This document shows, one piece after another, positions 25,403 to 33,690 of a DNA stretch of 64,000 nucleotides; position 1 is the stretch's first letter, and every line of letters begins with the position of its first letter. The translations under genes were made by a program, and so were the position numbers. The notes beneath the pieces are model-generated. The model searched no databases, was not told the DNA's origin, and saw only the letters and a program-made list of their open reading frames with translations. Origin of the DNA: Alphaproteobacteria bacterium (lineage in GTDB: Bacteria; Pseudomonadota; Alphaproteobacteria; Reyranellales; Reyranellaceae). The DNA lies in contig JAFKFL010000018.1 of NCBI GenBank assembly GCA_017308235.1, positions 62,001 through 126,000 on the forward strand. The letters are read 5' to 3'.

Positions 25403-26158
25403 TCAAGCTCTGGCCTGCGCGCGGCGGAGCCATTCGTCCAGGCCAATGCGGCCGAGGCGTGCTTCGCCCAACGGCACGAGCGAACGCTCCTCGACCCGGC
25501 CGCCGAAGTATCGGGCCTCGGGATCGCTCGCGACCTCGCGCGGATCGCCGACTGCCTTCAGGTATCGCGCGACGATTTCGTTGAACGGCGCCCGTTCCGG
25601 GCCGGCGATCTCGACGATGCCGTTGCGCGGTTCGGCAACAGCCACTTCGGCGACGACAGGAGCAACATCGTCCGCCGCGATTGGCTGGAACAGGCCGGGC
25701 GAAATCCTGACGACATTGCCAACCGCGCCCGAAGCGGCGATGCCGCCGAGGAATTCCATGAACTGGGTCGCGCGGACAATAGTGTAGGGAACGCCCGACG
25801 CCACGATCAGCTTCTCCTGGGCGACCTTGGCGCGGAAGTAGCCATTGTCGGGCGTCCGGTCGGTTCCAACAATGGAGAGCGCGACGTGATGCCGGACGCC
25901 GGCAGCTTTCTCCGCCGCGAGCAGATTGCGTCCGGAAGTCTCGAAGAACTCCAGCACTGCCTTGTCCTCAAACGAGGGTGAATTGCTGAGGTCGACGACC
26001 ACCTGCGTGCCGGCCATGGCCTCCTTGAGGCCCTCGCCGGTAAGGGTGTTGACGCCGCTTTTGGGCGAAGCGGCGTCAACCTCGTGGCCGCCCTCACGCA
26101 GAATGGCGACCGCCTTCGAGCCGATCAGGCCCGTGCCGCCGATCACAACGATCTTCAT
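25403..26158 (-). CDS. NAD(P)-binding NmrA-like / atypical SDR protein
   Basis: 251-aa Rossmann-fold protein of the atypical SDR group (NmrA, SDR_a5-like). The cofactor motif GGTGLIGSKAV is at residues 8-18. There is no classical YxxxK, although YFRAKVAQEKLI near 125 could provide a related Tyr/Lys pair. The C-terminal part resembles uncharacterised nucleoside-diphosphate-sugar epimerase-like proteins. GGAGGG five bases before the ATG fixes the start. It lies 127 bp downstream of the ABC ATPase operon, so it could be read through. Substrate unknown. Confidence 0.82.
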   Translation of the reverse strand: MKIVVIGGTGLIGSKAVAILREGGHEVDAASPKSGVNTLTGEGLKEAMAGTQVVVDLSNSPSFEDKAVLEFFETSGRNLLAAEKAAGVRHHVALSIVGTDRTPDNGYFRAKVAQEKLIVASGVPYTIVRATQFMEFLGGIAASGAVGNVVRISPGLFQPIAADDVAPVVAEVAVAEPRNGIVEIAGPERAPFNEIVARYLKAVGDPREVASDPEARYFGGRVEERSLVPLGEARLGRIGLDEWLRRAQARA

Positions 26159-26285
26159 GCTAGCCCTCCATGTCGATGAATGGAGATCTTTTAGATGAGC
26201 GGAAATCTTTGAGCAGGTCTGTTGCACGCCAAAGATAGCGGCCGTGCTAGGAGAAGCGTTACTCCGGCAGCCTCGTCGGTCAACG

Positions 26286-27065
26286 CTATGTTTGTTCCGT
26301 GTTGCCGCTTGCGTACAGCCAACGAGCGACGAGCGCTTCGGTATCGCCGCCGAACTCTGCCCGCGAACCTTCCGACAGGACCGTCCCCGTGCGCATGACG
26401 TAGACGTAGTCGGCGATCTCGAGCGCGCGCTTGATGTTCTGATCGACCAACAGGATCGCCTTGTCCTGGGCGGCAAGGCTCTTGATCAGCTCGTAGATCA
26501 GCCCCGCCACACGCGGCTCGATGCCGGCGGTCGGCTCGTCGATGAGGAACAAGACGGGGTCCTGCATCAGGCTGCGCGCGATCTCGAGCTGGCGTTGCTG
26601 GCCTCCGCTCAAAGTGCCCGCGGCCTGCTGCCGCTTCTCCGCCAGTATCGGGAACTGCTCACACGCCTTCGCCACCAGTTCTTCGACGCGCTTGCGCTCG
26701 CCTCTTTGACGCCACGCGCCCAGACGCAGATTCACCTCGACGCTGAGATGAGGAAAAATGCTCGGACGCTGCGGCAGGTATACGACCCTGTGCCGGCCCA
26801 TTTCATGCGGGGCGACGGTGCGCGCGGGCTCTCCGTCGAGGCGGATCTCGCCTTGCCGCAAGCTCAGGAAACCGAACAGCGCCTTGAGCAAGGTGGACTT
26901 GCCCGTCCCGTTGGGACCAAGCACGCATCGAACCTGGCCGCGCACCGCTTCGACCGATACGCCGCGCAGGATATCGATACCGGGTAAATAGCCCGCCACC
27001 AGGTCCCGGGCGACCAGCCAGGGCGCGGGATCCGCTGGCATTGCCGCCCTGTCAGAGCCCTGCAT
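26286..27065 (-). CDS. Branched-chain-type ABC transporter ATPase (LivF-like)
   Basis: 259-aa ATP-binding subunit of a HAAT-family importer. Walker A GPNGTGKST is near residue 54, the Q-loop follows, then the signature LSGGQQRQ near 151 and Walker B VLFLIDEPTAGIEP, with the H-loop residue replaced (VDQNI), as is usual in LivF proteins. It is the last of five collinear transport genes, with the LivG-like gene starting just upstream. GGGAG precedes the ATG at 27065. It would energise the two permeases jointly with the LivG-like subunit. Confidence 0.9.
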   Translation of the reverse strand: MQGSDRAAMPADPAPWLVARDLVAGYLPGIDILRGVSVEAVRGQVRCVLGPNGTGKSTLLKALFGFLSLRQGEIRLDGEPARTVAPHEMGRHRVVYLPQRPSIFPHLSVEVNLRLGAWRQRGERKRVEELVAKACEQFPILAEKRQQAAGTLSGGQQRQLEIARSLMQDPVLFLIDEPTAGIEPRVAGLIYELIKSLAAQDKAILLVDQNIKRALEIADYVYVMRTGTVLSEGSRAEFGGDTEALVARWLYASGNTEQT

Positions 27066-27068
27066 GTG

Positions 27069-27794
27069 TCAGCTCCCTGCATAGGCCGCAAGCACGGCCT
27101 GATCTTCGCGGACATCCGCCGGAGGTCCGTCGGCGATCTTGCGCCCGCGGGCCATCACCACGAGCCGTTTCGAGAGGCGCAGGATCGATTCCATGTCGTG
27201 GTCGACCACGACGAACGTGCGGCCCGCCTCGTGAAGCTCCTGGATGCGTGTGATCAGCTGGTCGCGCAGGTGCGGATGGACGCCGGCGAAAGGCTCGTCG
27301 AGGAACAGGATGGCAGGCTCGAGCATCATGCAGCGTCCGAGCTCGAGCAATTTTTGCTGGCCGCCGGAGAGGTTCTTCGCGTGCAGCTGCTCAAGGTGAG
27401 TCAATTTCAGGAAGTCGAGGGTGCTACGCGCCTGCTGGACGACCGACCGCCACGTAGAGCCGGGTCGGGTGAGCCCCGGAACGAGCAAGTTCTCGAGCAC
27501 CGTCATGCGGCCGAAAAGCTGCGTCAGCTGGAACGTTCGCGCCACGCCCATCGCCGCATAAAGATGGGCCGCCTGCCCCCTCATCTCATGGCCGCGCACA
27601 ACGACCTCTCCGCCATCCGGCGGGAGATGGCCTGTCAGCATGTTGATGAGCGTGGACTTGCCGGAACCGTTCGGGCCAATCAATCCGACGAGGTCGCCCT
27701 CCACGACGCTGAACTCCACCGTGTCGTTGGCGACGATGCCGCCGAATCGCTTGACGAGGCTGACGCCCCGAATGAGCTCCGCCGCCGCGCTCAT
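27069..27794 (-). CDS. Branched-chain-type ABC transporter ATPase (LivG-like)
   Basis: 241-aa ATP-binding subunit. Walker A GPNGSGKST is at ~40-48, the signature NLSGGQQKLLE near 144, and Walker B AILFLDEPFAGVHP, with the switch His in VVDHDME, as expected for LivG. The RTFQLTQLFGRMTVLENL segment is the LivG-type Q-loop region. The ATG at 27794 overlaps the stop of the permease gene in ATGA. A longer upstream frame is out of frame with the permease and not real. Confidence 0.9.
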   Translation of the reverse strand: MSAAAELIRGVSLVKRFGGIVANDTVEFSVVEGDLVGLIGPNGSGKSTLINMLTGHLPPDGGEVVVRGHEMRGQAAHLYAAMGVARTFQLTQLFGRMTVLENLLVPGLTRPGSTWRSVVQQARSTLDFLKLTHLEQLHAKNLSGGQQKLLELGRCMMLEPAILFLDEPFAGVHPHLRDQLITRIQELHEAGRTFVVVDHDMESILRLSKRLVVMARGRKIADGPPADVREDQAVLAAYAGS

Positions 27795-28768
27795 TGTGCC
27801 GGGTCCTTCTGAGGAACATCGCGTAGAGCGGTTGCCGCGACAGCCCGCGGCTCGCCCAATTGGACGAACCTGAGCCACAGCGGCGTGAGGAGACCGTTGC
27901 GGGCAAAACGCATGGTCAACAGCAGGATGATACCAAAGAGAGGAAGGCGCCATTGGCCGTAGCCACGCAGCACCTCGAGCAGGAATTCCACCACGAAGGC
28001 GCCGCCAACCGCGGTTGGCAGCCGCTCCATGCCGCCGATGACGGTCATGACGACCAGCACGGCCATGAAGTCGAGGCCGCCAATGCTCGGCGTCAGGATG
28101 CCGATGTAGTGGCCATAGAAGCTGCCGGCGAGTGCCGCGAATCCGCTCGCGATCGCAAAAGCGAGAATGCGGAACCGCGCGACAGCGACACCGGAGGCGG
28201 ACGCGGCCTGCTCGTCCTCGCGAATGGCACGAAGGAACAAGCCCCAGCGCGACCGGACGATCACGCCCATGAGCAAGAGCGAGACCACGAGCAGCGCGAA
28301 GGCCACATAGAAATACGGCAGGCGGGAGGTCGTGCTGAACAGCCGCTCGACGTGGAGGCCTGCCATGCCGGCGGTGATGTCGTCCTCGGTGGCGAAAATG
28401 ATGCGCACGATTTCGGAGAAGCCCAGGGTGAAGATCGCGAGGTATGGGCCGGTCATGCGCAGGCATACCCACCCGATAAGTCCGCCGAGCACGCAACACA
28501 GAGCGACCCCGGCCACCATGCCGACAGGAATCGGAATGCCGTACCACTGAACCAGCAGCGCCGACGTGTAACCTCCGATGGAGGCGAATGCCATGTGGCC
28601 GAGCGAGAAGAGCCCAGCGTATCCCGCGAGCAGGGACCAGCTCGACGCGAGGATGCCGTAGAACATCGCGATGATGGCGACGTGCATCCAGTACGAGCTC
28701 AGCCGGTCGGCAAAGACGAGGGCAAGCGCGGCGACCGCGAGCAGGATGTAAATGTGGAGGCCGCGCAC
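27791..28768 (-). CDS. Branched-chain-type ABC transporter permease (LivM-like)
   Basis: 325-aa inner-membrane permease with about 8-10 helices. LivM-type landmarks are GYAGLFSLGHMAFASIGGYTSALL near the N-terminus, TLGFSEIVRIIF in the middle, RSRWGLFLRAIREDEQAASASG as the cytoplasmic ATPase-coupling loop, and GHYIGILTPSIGGLDFMAVLVVMTVIGG later. It starts 5 bp after the LivH-like stop and overlaps the LivG-like start. Confidence 0.9.
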   Translation of the reverse strand: MRGLHIYILLAVAALALVFADRLSSYWMHVAIIAMFYGILASSWSLLAGYAGLFSLGHMAFASIGGYTSALLVQWYGIPIPVGMVAGVALCCVLGGLIGWVCLRMTGPYLAIFTLGFSEIVRIIFATEDDITAGMAGLHVERLFSTTSRLPYFYVAFALLVVSLLLMGVIVRSRWGLFLRAIREDEQAASASGVAVARFRILAFAIASGFAALAGSFYGHYIGILTPSIGGLDFMAVLVVMTVIGGMERLPTAVGGAFVVEFLLEVLRGYGQWRLPLFGIILLLTMRFARNGLLTPLWLRFVQLGEPRAVAATALRDVPQKDPAQ

Positions 28769-28773
28769 GCTCT

Positions 28774-29679
28774 CTATTCCATCCGCAAGTGACGGCGACC
28801 GAAGAAGCCTTGCGGGCGGACGATGAGGACGACCATCAGGATCAGCAAGCCGAAGGCATTCGTGTAGGCCAGCGCCCGGGTCGGATCCGGAAAGAATGCC
28901 GTGAAGAGGTTCTCGGCCTCGCCGAGCAGAATGCCGGCGAAAATGCTGCCAAGCACCGAGCCCATACCGCCCAGGATCACGATCACGAAGGCATGGATGT
29001 TCGGCAGCACGCCCATGTCGGGGGCGAGGGAGAAAATCGGCGCAATGAGCGCGCCGGCGGCAGCGGCGAGCGCGGCACCAATGCCGAACGCGACGGAGTT
29101 GAAGCGCCGCGAATTGATACCGACGATCGCCGCCGATTCACGCGACTGGCTGACGGCATCGAGCGCCTGCCCCCAGATCGTCCGGTGCATGAAATACAGC
29201 AGAGCCAGGATCAAGACGATCCCGACGCCGCCGGCGAAGAGGCGATCGTTGGTGACGGTCATCTCCCCGATATGCTGGACGCCGGGAATGAAGGAAGGCG
29301 GCTTGAGGGGATAGGGTCCAAAGATGATGACGGCGATGTTGCGCAGGAAGAATGCCAGCCCGAAGGTGATGATGAGTCCGTACTCGTCCTTGCGTTCCGT
29401 CGCATCGCTGTAGAGCGGCGTCAGCAGCAGGCGCTCGAGCACGATCGCGAGCGCAAAGAGCGTGGCCATCGACAGGAGCATCGCCAATAGCGGCGGCGCG
29501 CCCAGCAGCGCAATGAAGTAGTAGGCGCAGTAACCGCCGAGCATATAAAGATCGCCATGGGCAAAGTTGACGATCTTCAGGATCGAGAAGATGAGCGTCA
29601 CACCGACGGCAATCAGGGCATAGATGATGCCGATGACGGCGCCGTTCGCGACCTGGACGAAGATGTAATCCCAGGTCAT
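28774..29679 (-). CDS. Branched-chain-type ABC transporter permease (LivH-like)
   Basis: 301-aa inner-membrane permease. Family features are NGAVIGIIYALIAVGVTLIFSILKIVNFAHGDLYMLGGY at the start (in segments), DAVSQSRESAAIVGINSRRFN as the coupling loop, and GGMGSVLGSIFAGILLGEAENLF near the C-terminus. It follows the binding-protein gene across a 164-bp gap that contains a 50-bp palindromic repeat, and is tightly followed by the LivM-like gene. Confidence 0.9.
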   Translation of the reverse strand: MTWDYIFVQVANGAVIGIIYALIAVGVTLIFSILKIVNFAHGDLYMLGGYCAYYFIALLGAPPLLAMLLSMATLFALAIVLERLLLTPLYSDATERKDEYGLIITFGLAFFLRNIAVIIFGPYPLKPPSFIPGVQHIGEMTVTNDRLFAGGVGIVLILALLYFMHRTIWGQALDAVSQSRESAAIVGINSRRFNSVAFGIGAALAAAAGALIAPIFSLAPDMGVLPNIHAFVIVILGGMGSVLGSIFAGILLGEAENLFTAFFPDPTRALAYTNAFGLLILMVVLIVRPQGFFGRRHLRME

Positions 29680-29722
29680 TGGCTCCCCAACTCACATTCG
29701 AAGAAGGCTGGTTTCAACGGTG

Positions 29723-29772
29723 GTGTCATCCTGAGCGCAGCGAAGGATCCTTCACTTCGTTCAGGATGACAC
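29723..29772. repeat. 50-bp palindromic repeat between binding-protein and permease genes
   Basis: Almost perfect palindrome centred on AAGGATCCTT, with outer arms GTGTCATCCTGA and TCAGGATGACAC. Of 25 pairs, 22 match and one more is G-U in one strand's transcript. The outer-arm sequence recurs at 40421-40433, so it looks like a dispersed repeat rather than a unique terminator. In this position it could trim expression of the permeases relative to the binding protein, as REP elements do. Confidence 0.8.
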
Positions 29773-29843
29773 GGTTCTCGTGCAATCGCCCTGGCCGCCA
29801 AGGGGAGAGGAGCCTGAATGCTATGCCTACCAGGTAGCCCTGA

Positions 29844-31097
29844 TCACTGACCCGGCTTCAAATACAAGTACTTCACGTCGGCGATGTCGCGCGGCCAGAT
29901 GATCGGTGCGTCCTCGGCATCCTGATTCACCTTGTCGTACTGGATGAGCGCCACCGGCGCGTCCATGAACTGGTGATAAGCCCAGTCCGGCGTGTGGCCC
30001 GTCGAGAAGGTGTACCGTCCGCGACCGAGAACGATATCGGTCTTCTCGAGCGCGGCGATGAGCGCCTTGCCGTCGGTTGACTTGGCCCGCCCGATCGCGT
30101 CGGCCAGCAACAACATGGCGTCATAGTTCTCGATTGCCTGTGGCGACGGCGAATGGTTGTACTTCTTCTTGAAGGCCGCCACGAACGCCTTGGTAGTGTC
30201 GTTCCATGCATTCTTCGGCAGACCTACGACCTCCGTGACGACGTACTTGCCGCCTTCGCCGACATTCTTCCAGAACGTGGGATCGACCGCCGGACCACCG
30301 GAATTGGCGATGCCTGTCTTGGCTGTCGGCGCGAATCCCAGCGTGTGTGACTGGTTCATCATCGGATAGGCGCCGGCCAAACTGTAGGCAGCCATGAAGA
30401 AGTCATAGGCCGGCGAATGGCTCTTGAAGCGCTCGATCTGGGCGGTGAACTCGGTCGCGCTCGGATCGGCGCCGACGACGTCGTATTTGACGCCGTGCTT
30501 GTCGAGAATGGGCAGCATGACATCGCGCGCGCTCTGGCCGCCGTCGTTCTTCTCGTAGAGGAACGCCACATTCTTGAAACCGGCGGCGGCGATCCACTCG
30601 CCGTACTTGCCCGCAATCAAGGCCTGGTTCGGAGCAACACGGAACACCTCCGGATAGCCCTTGGCCGTGATCTTGAGTGCCCAGACATCGACCGCGATGA
30701 TGGGAATGCCCGCGTTGTGCGCGACTTCCATCTCCGCCAGGAACACCGAGCTATGGAACTCGCCGGTGATTGCAACGACGTGTTCTTGGGAGATGAGCCG
30801 TTCGGCCGCCGCCGTGCCCTCTTCAGGTTGGCCGCGCGTGTCCTGGAAGATGACCTGGATCGGCCGTCCAAGTACGCCGCCCTTGGCGTTGATTTCGTCG
30901 GCAGCGAGCTCGGCCGCTTGCTTCATGAGGACGCCTTCGGCGTAGCCGCCCGGTGGCGACAAAGGCCCCACCCAGCCGATCTTGATCGGGTCCGCTGCGT
31001 TTGCGGGTGCTCCCACAAACTGCGTTGAGACAAGAACAAGCCCCCCGACCAGCGCGGCCAGCTTGCTTCCGACATGCCGACGTCCTTGGACCAGCAT
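29844..31097 (-). CDS. ABC transporter substrate-binding protein (LivK/HAAT type)
   Basis: 417-aa periplasmic type I binding protein (Peripla_BP_6). The signal peptide runs to ANAADP at about residue 35. The mature part starts IKIGWVGPLSPPGGYAEG and has AAELAADEINAKGGVLGRPIQ and FQDTRGQPEEGTAAAERLI, all typical. GGGGAGGAAG precedes the ATG. It heads the five-gene - strand operon and delivers the ligand to the LivH/LivM-like channel. Family members bind branched-chain amino acids, amides, urea or aromatic acids; the ligand cannot be told from sequence. Confidence 0.9.
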   Translation of the reverse strand: MLVQGRRHVGSKLAALVGGLVLVSTQFVGAPANAADPIKIGWVGPLSPPGGYAEGVLMKQAAELAADEINAKGGVLGRPIQVIFQDTRGQPEEGTAAAERLISQEHVVAITGEFHSSVFLAEMEVAHNAGIPIIAVDVWALKITAKGYPEVFRVAPNQALIAGKYGEWIAAAGFKNVAFLYEKNDGGQSARDVMLPILDKHGVKYDVVGADPSATEFTAQIERFKSHSPAYDFFMAAYSLAGAYPMMNQSHTLGFAPTAKTGIANSGGPAVDPTFWKNVGEGGKYVVTEVVGLPKNAWNDTTKAFVAAFKKKYNHSPSPQAIENYDAMLLLADAIGRAKSTDGKALIAALEKTDIVLGRGRYTFSTGHTPDWAYHQFMDAPVALIQYDKVNQDAEDAPIIWPRDIADVKYLYLKPGQ

Positions 31098-31234
31098 TGT
31101 CTTCCTCCCCTGCCTAGATCGTGGCGCGCGAGATTAGGCCACTTGAGAGGATGGCTCCAAGCGTGTTCCGCGCTTGACGCCCACAATGCGGTTGACCATT
31201 CCGCCGTCGGCAACGGCATTGATGGCCACAGGCT

Positions 31235-32467
31235 CTAGCGTCGAGCGAGCAAGGTCAGGGCTTCGGTCGCTGATCGCACACCTGATGAATGGGCGCCCGC
31301 GAGATCACCGCCGTCAGTCGCTTCACCGGCGAAGAAGATGCGTCTGTCATGCGGCTGGGCGAGGACGATGCGGTCGCGCAGCCCCGTCTGCCCATCCCGC
31401 GCGACCGACCAGGCGCCGCGGGCATAGACGTCCTGCCCCCAGCGCGAGGCAACGGCACCGGCAAAGGCGGTTCGCAGCGTCTTGCCAAAGATCTCGGCCA
31501 AGGCCGACAGGCCCCAGGCGCCGGCGGCGCTGGGACCGTTCGTTTCAAGCTGACGAGCTTCGTCGCCTTCAGTCACGAGGATCGCGCCGTTGTGCCCGCC
31601 CGGCTGCGCAATGAGCTGCAACACACGGCCCTGGGCAACCAGCGCAGTCACGCGGGCATCCGGCGGCGCCGCGATGGCCTGGCGTGACAAGCGGACCGCA
31701 ACCTTGTCAGAGAGCGCCATCGGCAAGGCTGCGATCGCACTGCGCTTGTCCGGCTTGAGCGGTGGCGCGAAGCCTATGGTGTTTGCCGCCAGCACGCCCA
31801 CCGGCACGGTCACGATCACCGCACGAGCCTGCACGTCGCCACCCGGCGTCACGATTCGCACCAAGGGCTCCGTCGAATCGATACGCACCACGCGCGTGCC
31901 GGTCTTCACGGGCACATGCGCTGCCCAGCGCGCGACCAGGAGACCGACGCCTTCGGGCACATCCTGTTCGCCCTGGAAGGGCGGTCGCCGCAGCAATTCC
32001 GTGAGTGCCAGCTGTTCCAGTGGCTCCTTGGGAATCACCGCCTGTCTCGGATCGACTCCAGGCAAGAGCTTGTGCACTTCCGCGATCTTCTTGGCGATCT
32101 CGTCCAGGACCTTGTCGTAGCGCGCATACTCTTCGCGCGTGAGCTCCTTGCCGTTCACCAGGATCGCGCCAGCTTGCGGCGGCGGCGCAGCCCTGGCGCC
32201 AAGCTCGTGCGCCAGTGCACTGCCTGGCACGAGGCCCGCGGCGCCAGTATCGAAGGGAAAACCCAGCGAGGTGTCGGTGAAAGTGCGTCCGCCGACGCGA
32301 TCACGCGCCTCCACGACGAGCACGTGTTTGCCCTTCGCCATCAGGGCTTTGGCCGCCGCAAGCCCTGCCACGCCCGCGCCAATGATTGCGACATCGAGGT
32401 CGGCGGCAAGGGCGGCACGCGGCAACAGCGCCAGCGCCGAGGCCGCCAGCAGGCCGCGCCGACGCAC
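31235..32467 (-). CDS. Exported flavin amine oxidase family protein
   Basis: About 410-aa FAD-dependent oxidase of the monoamine-oxidase family. The N-terminus (RRRGLLAASALALLPRAALA) looks like a twin-arginine signal. The FAD-binding GxGxxG is IIGAGVAGLAAAKALMAKGKHVLVVEAR, RVGGRTFTD follows, and the C-terminal FAD motif is IFFAGEATDGGDLAGAHSSGVRSA. It would oxidise a primary amine in the periplasm, giving aldehyde, ammonia and peroxide. The start is GTG 32467, with a TTG at 32473 overlapping the upstream stop as the alternative. It is downstream of the second hydroxylase gene and coupled to it. Confidence 0.85.
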   Translation of the reverse strand: MRRRGLLAASALALLPRAALAADLDVAIIGAGVAGLAAAKALMAKGKHVLVVEARDRVGGRTFTDTSLGFPFDTGAAGLVPGSALAHELGARAAPPPQAGAILVNGKELTREEYARYDKVLDEIAKKIAEVHKLLPGVDPRQAVIPKEPLEQLALTELLRRPPFQGEQDVPEGVGLLVARWAAHVPVKTGTRVVRIDSTEPLVRIVTPGGDVQARAVIVTVPVGVLAANTIGFAPPLKPDKRSAIAALPMALSDKVAVRLSRQAIAAPPDARVTALVAQGRVLQLIAQPGGHNGAILVTEGDEARQLETNGPSAAGAWGLSALAEIFGKTLRTAFAGAVASRWGQDVYARGAWSVARDGQTGLRDRIVLAQPHDRRIFFAGEATDGGDLAGAHSSGVRSATEALTLLARR

Positions 32468-32469
32468 GA

Positions 32470-33621
32470 TCAATGTTTCCAGGTGAAGGGAAAGAGCTGC
32501 TGACGAAGGTAGCTGGCCGGCATGTAGTCGCCCAGCACGCCGTACTTCCCGGGGAAACGCCGGTCCGACTTCACGGCCGTGCCGAACAGATAGTCGAGGA
32601 AGGCGAAATGCGCCGCGTAATTGCGGTCGATCGCCTCGCGCTCGGAGCTGTGATGCCAGTGATGGAAGTCGGGCGTCACGATCAGCCATTTGAGCGGCGC
32701 ACGGGCAAACGCCGACGGCAGGGCGACGTTGGCGTGATTGAACACCGCCTGGAAACCCACGATCACGATGTAGACGTTCATCGCGGCTTCTGTGAAGCCC
32801 AACACATAGAGCACGCCCAGGATCGAGACGCGCGTCGTCAGGAGCTCGAACAGATGCAGGCGTGAACCCGCCATCCAGTCCATATACTCGGCGCTGTGAT
32901 GCACGGCATGGAAGCGCCACAGGAACGGAATCTCGTGATAGGCACGATGCGTCCAGTACTGCACGAGATCGGCCACCAGCAGAACGCCGAACAGCTCGGC
33001 GAAGAACGGCAATCCGCCGATCCATTTCTGCAAGGGCGCATAGACCAGCCAGCCGAACAGGCGGTGGATGGCGAAATTCACGATCACCAGCGCCAGCCCG
33101 ACCAGCAGGTGGTTGATGATGAAGTGCGTGAAGTCGATCTGCCAGCCTGGCCGAAATACCGGTTGCTCCCGATGCAGCGGGAACATCTTCTCGATCAGGA
33201 TGAACACCATGCTGGAGCCCAGAAGATCCAGCAGGAACCAGTCGAGGCCGATATAAGGCGTGTTGTCGGGAAAGTCGCCGACCGGCACACGATGGCCGCC
33301 GAAGGCGACGGCAATGGCCAGCAGCGCGAGAGCCGCCCCGTTCAGCCAGCGATTGCGCAGCCGGATCAGATTGGCGATGGCAAGCCCGCCTGCGATCACC
33401 ATGCCCACCAGCATGATCTCGCGCAGCACATCGACGTCGTATTTCTTCCGCAGGTTCGGCGTCGTCAGATATTCGGGGAAGTGGAAGGCAAGCACAGCGA
33501 GCACCGCCATGCCCGACAGGGCAAAGGCGACCACGCCGGTGATCTTGCCGTAACCCGGCTGCAGCGCACCCGACTGATGGAAGATGGCCGTCGACTTGCC
33601 GAGAGTTTCTGGTCGTTTCAT
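32470..33621 (-). CDS. Sterol desaturase / fatty acid hydroxylase superfamily protein, second copy
   Basis: 383-aa membrane di-iron oxygenase. Five to six N-terminal helices are followed by the His clusters HRAYH, HAVHHS and HHWHHS, giving the eight-histidine pattern of the family. It is longer than the copy at 16773 because of about 130 extra N-terminal residues carrying extra membrane spans. The ATG at 33621 is divergent from the helicase gene. Its stop overlaps or abuts the start of the amine oxidase gene, suggesting the two enzymes act in one pathway. Substrate unknown. Confidence 0.85.
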   Translation of the reverse strand: MKRPETLGKSTAIFHQSGALQPGYGKITGVVAFALSGMAVLAVLAFHFPEYLTTPNLRKKYDVDVLREIMLVGMVIAGGLAIANLIRLRNRWLNGAALALLAIAVAFGGHRVPVGDFPDNTPYIGLDWFLLDLLGSSMVFILIEKMFPLHREQPVFRPGWQIDFTHFIINHLLVGLALVIVNFAIHRLFGWLVYAPLQKWIGGLPFFAELFGVLLVADLVQYWTHRAYHEIPFLWRFHAVHHSAEYMDWMAGSRLHLFELLTTRVSILGVLYVLGFTEAAMNVYIVIVGFQAVFNHANVALPSAFARAPLKWLIVTPDFHHWHHSSEREAIDRNYAAHFAFLDYLFGTAVKSDRRFPGKYGVLGDYMPASYLRQQLFPFTWKH

Positions 33622-33690
33622 GGCGCCTGAGTGTAGTTGCAACTGACGTTCACTGCATTGGGCAAAAAGGGTGTGGTATTCACCTCGCCA

